From: Gordius sp. MW1
Taxonomy: Eukaryota > Nematomorpha > Gordioida > Gordea > Gordiidae
Direction of reading: 5' to 3'
Assembly: GCA_964036665.1 (NCBI GenBank)
Contig: OZ038527.1
Span: 17,196,221-17,260,220, forward strand
Length of the DNA stretch: 64,000 nucleotides
Shown piece after piece: positions 57,914-64,000 of this stretch. Within the stretch, counting starts at the first letter, position 1. Every line of letters starts with the position of its first letter. Under the pieces are notes generated by a model that searched no databases, had not been told where the DNA came from, and was given only the letters and a program-made list of their open reading frames with translations. Position numbers and translations under genes: made by a program.

Positions 57914-58414
57914 AGGGTAGATATTAAGGCGTAACTTATAAAACGTCAATATTAAAACTTTTAATGCCCCCTTGACAATGTGAATGAATTGGTATGTTTT
58001 ATTGATTTGCGAAGCCTCTCCCTCTAAATTAATTTTTAAACCAAACCAAGCAACACAAATTAAACATCGATAGGGCGTAATTTTATTAAAAAAATATACA
58101 GTTGCATCTAATATTAAAAATTGCTATGCTAAAATAGTATACAAATTCTATCAGCATCTTGTTGGATCATCCATAGCCAAAATATGCCTTTTCGAGGACT
58201 CGAGATTGAATGTGGTGAATTCATAGGTTGGCTTAAGTTACCCCCCCCCCCCCGCTAATACAGGGTACATCATGTTGTTTGACCCTATACCTTCTAATTA
58301 TCTTTCAGTAGCATAAAAAGCATGTTGGAGCTTCCCTCCTCAAATTCATAAATTTTTTAGATTCTAAGGCAAGTTGTTGAACTATTTTACTATGTAATCA
58401 ATTATATTTGTCGA

Positions 58415-58538
58415 TTTAAAATGCAAAAACCCTTAAAAATTAAAAAAATTATGTTTAGCCCCTCCCCCACCCCTTATTTAACTTTTAAACGTTTCGCCCC
58501 CCCCCCCCCCCCTAATTTAAAATCTGGCTACGTCCATG
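58415..58538. mobile_element. hAT-type MITE, left end missing
   Basis: The right half is typical (CCCTTAAAAATTAAAAAAAT, ACTTTTAAACGTTTCGCCCC, then ATCTGGCTACGTCCATG). The left terminus is not present. Confidence 0.75.
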
Positions 58539-60515
58539 AAAGCGCCTGTGGTTTATTATATTAATAATAATTAACAACTACAGAGAAATAAACTACCTCC
58601 AATATTATTATCACCGACCTAACAGATTATAATATTTAATATATCAATTATCATATGATTTTTAAAGTACAAATATTTATTTTTATTTATAGGTGTTGAG
58701 CATTGTATTGTTATATTTTTACAAATTTGAATTTTCTTTTTAGAGAGGGTCTGATAGTGCTACTGCTAATAAATCAAAATGTTAAGTTTTTTGACCTTTA
58801 TACCAAATGTTTATCTATGCATGCCGATACAATCAAGTTATAATGAAGCAAAATTCCAATTTTATCTATATTTGCTAAAGTAAAACTAACTATTACATTA
58901 AATGCCACAAAATTGCACACTTGAGCTAATTACATAATAATAATTATATTACACGAGCGGAATTAGAAACCTTATTTTAGCTAAAACTATTTGTGGAATT
59001 TTCTTCTTTACTTTAAAGTCTCGAGGCAATTTCAAATTTGTGAAGTGATATTTGAAAAGGGCAGGGGCTTTAATAAATTAATTTTCTGATTTATAATTTG
59101 AAAACAAGATTCACGCATGGCAGATGAATCTATATTTCTTCTAAAATTAATTTTTGTGAAGGGCATATAATTTTTTGGGGTGAATTCATTGCAGTTCATT
59201 TGTTGTATGTGAAATGAAATCTATTACAAAATTCGTTAAAAATTTCGTGAAAGGGCCATTTATTTTGCCCAATAAATATGCAAATTATAATGCATTATAG
59301 ATTAGATATGAGATATAAATTTTGGACATTTTGTTTTTCTCGAGGAGCTGTAGTTCAATGTGAAAAAATCGTTTGGTTTTTAAACGCTACATTTTTTGCT
59401 CTTCAAGTTTATGTTAATTTTATATTAAAAAATTATATTCATACGTTAATTCTTTGTTAATTTTAGAATTTGATGTTCGTCGTTACCGTCTTTTTTATAC
59501 TACCTAGTTCTAGTATCAATTAATATTCTGATACATATTTGCCCAGGACGTAGTCATTGATCGAAAAAATGATTTATTATTCCGTTGGCTTCCAGACAAC
59601 CCTAAAAATATAATTGCCGCAAGTTTCCCTCCTTTATATTATTATCATTATGTTTATATATTTTTAGGCGTATATCGAATGAGTCCTAGCTATACAAATT
59701 TTAAAAAGTCTCAAATTTTACAGCCTATTTATAGGAGCCCTCTATGTCTACCAACATCAAATTTTAATTTCATTAATTTCATTTATGGGTAGTGACAAAA
59801 ATTGAACAAAAGTACAACGTGATAACTAGATTTGCTGGATGAGAACACACCCAAAGAATAATAATTTATTTGGGGTGATTGATATAAAACATCCATCGAC
59901 TTATAAAGCCAGTTTAGTCGATTATAAATTTTATGTCGCATTTTCAACTTATCCATCAAAGTTTTTTCATTTTTATCCTATTTTATCTCGCAAAAATATT
60001 CTATATGACCTATTATCAAGATAAATGGCCAGGTTATTCCTGAATGTAAGTTTTCTTTTTAATACGTACAACAAGGTATAGGGATTATTTTTCGGTACAC
60101 AATTCAAATTTTGACCAAAATTATTTTTAAAAATCTAAATATCTGCAGTGCACTCACTCTTAGCGTTAGTTTGCGTAAGAAAGAAAATTATGAATAAGAT
60201 AGTTTAATAACCTTTGTGTCTAACTTTCGCCTTCTTCATATGGGGGGTGTAGAAAAGGTATAAGGTTAACGCACATAGTAATAATATGCTAATCGATGCT
60301 TGATCAAATTAATATACTACCTTTGACAAACCTAGTTTTCACAATGATTTAACAGATGGTTAAAATATGTTCTGAGATCATTGTGAAAGCTGATTTAGTC
60401 GATGTTTAACACTTCAACATCACACTCATCAGTCACATAAGTAATATTATTCATCGACTTGCATAAAGTACATTATACACAAACCATATTTTGCAGCATA
60501 TAAATAAGCGTCTGA
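58539..60515. other. Gene-free stretch downstream of the - strand gene
   Basis: AT-rich DNA. Two short + strand frames (59278-59460, 59839-60024) have no recognisable domain or splice support. The part next to 60515 is the 3' untranslated side of the gene at 60516-61669; an ATTAAA word on the - strand near 60205 is one possible poly(A) signal. Confidence 0.35.
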
Positions 60516-61669
60516 TTACCACGTACATTGTTGATTAACGTTCGGGAAATTATTATATGGATCAGTGACAGGTGTATTTAAATTTTGGGCGTGTTCTATA
60601 TCAATAGGTGCCCCGAGAAAAATGTTAGGATCGTTGTGGGCAAGCTCGTGGGGATGGTGTGCTGCTATAAAACTCGAATATCCACTGTCGTCCCTACCCC
60701 TCTCACAAAAATGTTGGTTGAGTAAGTTATTATCGTCACCCCTGAGATCTAAGATCGCCTTCTCACCCATCATATTACAGGGTCCGGTTGAGTAATGGTC
60801 AAAATTTAATTGCAAAGGCAAATTTTGGTGATGGTGGAGGTGGTCATCGTTATAATTTGGTTGCTGCATAACCACTATATTCCCATCATAAGGGTTACCG
60901 TTGTTGCCATAGGGTTCCTCATGGTGATAGGGGTTGTTTGGTTGATTATTTGGCTGAACCAACATCATCATCTTGTTGGCAGTAGTCATTGCTATTGTCG
61001 TCGATGATTTACAATTGGGCGGCTGCGGGGATGTGGGATATCGATCGCCAGCATACCCCACCATGTTACTATTATCGTACGATGGCTGAGCATGGATTCC
61101 CTGTCCCGACTCTTGGCCGTAATAGCTGTTATAATCTAATTTACTAGTAACTTCGTAATGGGCACTCCTAGTAGGGGCCTGTAAGTAATAATCGTCAAAC
61201 ATTTCTCTTCTACAACCCCCATGACTCGGAAGACCATTGAAATAAGGGGGCGGAGGAATTTGGATTTCATCTCTCTCATCGCAATACATTTCTTCTTGAC
61301 CCGAAGAACGAACCATTATGCGATGAGCTTCGTTGATCGCGTTATTGGGATTGATCGGCAGGTATTGATCGAATTCGGAATTATCGATATTTTCCAATTC
61401 GTATTCTTCGTAACTTAGATTTCTCCTACTGTTAAGGCCATAAGCCATATCTTCACAAGTCAGGATGTCCATCGTGGACCCAGGTGGTGGTGGTAAGGTG
61501 TTGTTCAAGTATTTAGACTGAGCGTAATATTGCGAATGCATAGTGATCGAATCGGAGACGGTGCCCATTTTACTACTACTATAGATAACGGCGATATCAT
61601 TTTCGTTGCCCTGCTGTTGGTTATTATAGGCCACGTAAGAGGATGTGTTGAACTTGGAATTTTCGTAAT
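60516..61669 (-). CDS. Terminal exon encoding a Pro/Asn/Tyr-rich tail, unrecognised
   Basis: This is by far the longest open frame in the window: 383 residues from a splice acceptor (GCACATTTCTAG at 61670-61681) to a stop at 60516. The exon begins with the last two bases of a split codon, then YENSKFNTSSYVAYNN. No ATG start is expected here, because upstream exons would carry the N-terminus. The sequence lacks a folded-domain look: it has LPPPPGST and IPPPPYFNG (proline runs that bind WW, SH3 or EVH1 domains), many YxxL/NPY-like tyrosines, and His/Asn/Gln-rich stretches (HLHHHQNLPLQ). It ends QQCTW. This is how cytoplasmic tails of adhesion or guidance receptors often look, but that is inference. 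Composition is much less AT-rich than the flanks. Confidence 0.85.
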
Positions 61670-62465
61670 CTAGAAATGTGCAAAAATATAAAGACTTGAA
61701 TTAAATTCAACGACAATTACCTAACATAATTCGAATGATAGGAAATTAAATTTAAAAAACAATTAAGCATTCAACGATTGTCAAGCAGAGCTTTTGAACC
61801 TTTAGAAAGTTCCCCTTGAACAAAAAATCAGCCACGAAGAAGAGATTTTATGGAGAAGGGCGAGCTAGGAAAATCTGAGTTGAAATATTGGCCAACCTAA
61901 AAGATGAAATTAATAAGCTCAACCATACACAATTGATAAATTTGAGATAATGTCACTTAAAAATATCGCTTAACCAACAAACTTCAACAACGTTTGGTAT
62001 CTAAATTCTGGAGATTTGTATGTACAATATCCTCCAAATTCATATTCACACACAATTTTTAAATCAAAAGCAAATAAATATGGCGTAATTTGTATTTAAA
62101 ACTAGACGTATTTGTAGTCTCAAAATTTTCAAGGGGAAAATTCCCATATAAAAAACAATTTTTCTCGAAGTTTTTTGATAAAAAACGGGGTTTTTCCACC
62201 TAAAATACCCATGGGGCTTTCATTTTTAATCATTGTGCATATATGAAAGGTATTTGAACGTTTAATACATCTTTATCATAGCATTATCCTCATATAAATT
62301 TCATTTTTAAATAATTGCTATTATTCTTTAATAAAACCGTGATTGGAAGGATTTTTTATTTATAGTGAACTTTTCTTTGGTCCCATTAAACCCTAAACCC
62401 CCCCCCCCCCCCTATACATATAATTTCTATTAATTTAGTTAATTATTTTAAAGTTATTTAGTATT
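61670..62465. other. Likely intron of the - strand gene
   Basis: This AT-rich stretch begins, on the - strand side, with the acceptor of the terminal exon. No upstream exon with a compatible phase was identified before the MITE at 62466. Confidence 0.4.
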
Positions 62466-62654
62466 CATGGGCGTAGCCAGCATTGGAATTAGAGGGGGGC
62501 AATAATGATTCGATAGGGGCAATAATGATTTAGGCAGGGGCAAAATAATCATTTTTTGAAATTTTAGCCATAACTTTAATAAATTTCAACCAATTTTTGG
62601 ATTTAGAGGGGGGCAGCCGCCCCTCCCTGCCCCCCCCCCTTGGCTACGCCCATG
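62466..62654. mobile_element. hAT-type MITE with perfect 8-bp duplication
   Basis: Left CATGGGCGTAGCCAGC, right TTGGCTACGCCCATG. TTAGTATT (62458-62465, 62655-62662) is duplicated exactly. An AATAATGATT segment is tandemly repeated inside. Confidence 0.93.
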
Positions 62655-62662
62655 TTAGTATT

Positions 62663-63449
62663 CATCTCATCCATTACCTATGATTTATTAGTATCTTTTA
62701 AACTTTATAAAGAAAGGATTTATTGTGTTCAATAAATGATATATTTTGCTCATCAGTATATATGTTGAGCTTTATACACCAATTTCAACCAAACCAGACT
62801 CTACACAAAATAAAGAAATGTAGGCAGTCTGGCTCCACCCAACTTTAATTCAGGGTTCGGATCTCGTGAAAGACATGCTTGCCGAATTAATCTCAAAATT
62901 TTTAATGGTATACGAGTATTTTTAGTTTTTAATGCGACTACTTGCCTAATAGCTTGTTTTATTTTAGTTCTTTTTAGACCCTGGGCTCCACTGCGATCTT
63001 GAAGTTTAACAAAGGAATTTCTAGCCAAAAGGTATATTATAAATAAAATCAAAAGTCAAAGTTGCATTGTTTTATTTTTGAAAATTAATAATAAAAGTCG
63101 TGATTGTGAAAAAGAACTAATTCATACCCTTTTGACCCAAGAACTTTCTCAAACGAAAAAAGATTATTTTACTTATTATGTGCGAGCTATTTAAAAGAGT
63201 TTTTAATATTATCTATTTTAGCTAACAAATTAGTTCACGCTTTACTTTACAAATTTCATTAAATCACCAGCTCTTAATTAGGAGCGCATTTACAGTATAT
63301 ACCACCAAAATGCAGAAATTAGGAAAATGAATTTTATTATTATTGCCAAATTGTATTGATAACCTCAAATACTAAATAATTATGGTTTTGATTTGTAAAG
63401 CTTGGAACTGCAAAATGGAAGATAACTTAAGCGCAGAGCAGACCAGAGG
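62663..63449. other. No supported gene
   Basis: A basic 83-residue - strand frame (62801-63052) has a Lys/Arg-rich middle (LKRTKIKQAIRQVVALKTK), faintly like the helix-turn-helix linker of a transposase. The likeness is too weak to name. Confidence 0.3.
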
Positions 63450-63620
63450 TCAGATTTGTTAGGAACTTTCTGCCCGAACCCGGCCCGGTTCAATTCTCTA
63501 ACCTCATTGCCCGCCCGAGCCCGCCCGAACCCTTCTGGTGTCCGCCCGAGCCCGCCCGAAACATTAATGCTGCCCGAAATGCCCGGCCCGAAATATTAAA
63601 TTTGCCTGTGTTAGGCACGA
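63450..63620. repeat. CCCG-rich hAT-like end fragment
   Basis: AGAGGTCAGATTTG is followed by many GCCCG, GCCCGAACCC and CCCGGCCCG words, resembling the GGCCCG-type hAT ends in this window. The opposite end lies outside or is lost. Confidence 0.45.
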
Positions 63621-64000
63621 AATTTTGCGACCTAATATTCTTTCAATATTTAAAAGTCGAATGATTTTTTCAAAAGAAACTTTTGTACTTTAATTTTAAT
63701 CTTAATTGGTCAAAATACGTAGTATTTGGTCTTCCTAAAATATTTGAGCTTAGCGATAGCGATGAGTGATAAGGGAATAATAAAGGCGAATTGGAGAAGC
63801 CTTGTTAAATCATTTGTTAAAAAATTAAATGATATTAGAATGAAATTTAACACTTTCAGGCGTTGTATCAATTTGGGCGTGACGATTTTGTACTATGTAT
63901 AAACGGCACATGCGAATCACGAACAATGAAAGGGCTGCATAAATATAAATATTTTAACCTTTCCATAACCTAGCTAGGGACTTGATGGAAATTAAGGGGT

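Noticed and set aside
62801-63052. Basic - strand frame as a mariner-type transposase fragment
   Set aside because: Only a loose Lys/Arg-rich resemblance; no paired domain residues or terminal repeats.

Overview
The window looks like strongly AT-rich, repeat-crowded animal nuclear DNA. Evidence for a eukaryote is GT-AG introns, a tRNA-derived SINE, non-LTR retrotransposons, a Ty3/Gypsy fossil and several hAT-type DNA transposon families. Nothing suggests a bacterium or a plasmid. The repeat mix would fit an arthropod, perhaps a copepod such as a sea louse, but that is a weak inference because no diagnostic host gene was recognised.

Host coding content is small. (1) A spliced gene on the + strand between about 16055 and 21225 has five exons whose splice phases agree through 277 codons to a stop; the family was not recognised. 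(2) A large last exon on the - strand (60516-61669) encodes a Pro/Asn/Tyr-rich tail of 383 residues. (3) Coding-like segments on the - strand (46480-46711 and 47034-47217) are joined by a phase-matched GT-AG intron; they may be a gene or a decayed copy. Most other open frames are short and unconvincing.

Layout: 1-2960 has one degenerate MITE and no gene. 3127-7468 is a broken Ty3/Gypsy element. 8243-12440 is an RTE-clade LINE split by a second LINE-like insertion, followed by a SINE with a perfect 16-bp duplication. 13420-14550 holds three small terminal-inverted-repeat elements. 15000-21225 is the spliced gene, whose 4-kb intron carries a second RTE copy and a MITE. 21291-24250 has further DNA transposon remnants and a second SINE. 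24590-26674 is a foldback-type repeat swollen by a G-rich minisatellite and a 100-130-bp satellite. 26836-32320 is a nest: retroelement pieces, a near full-length hAT transposon with transposase, and a smaller GGATC-rich hAT derivative. 32325-63620 is low-complexity DNA peppered with about 20 copies of one MITE family with termini CATGGGCGTAGCCAGG, plus other hAT derivatives.

The clearest story is the hAT superfamily. Five families or subfamilies (the autonomous CAACGGGC/GGCCCG element, the GGATC element, the CATGGGCGTAGCC MITEs, the CAGGCGCG MITE and the TAGTGTTG palindrome) share hAT-like short terminal repeats. Four of them show perfect 8-bp target duplications that can be read directly. 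No convincing new defence or biosynthetic system is visible.
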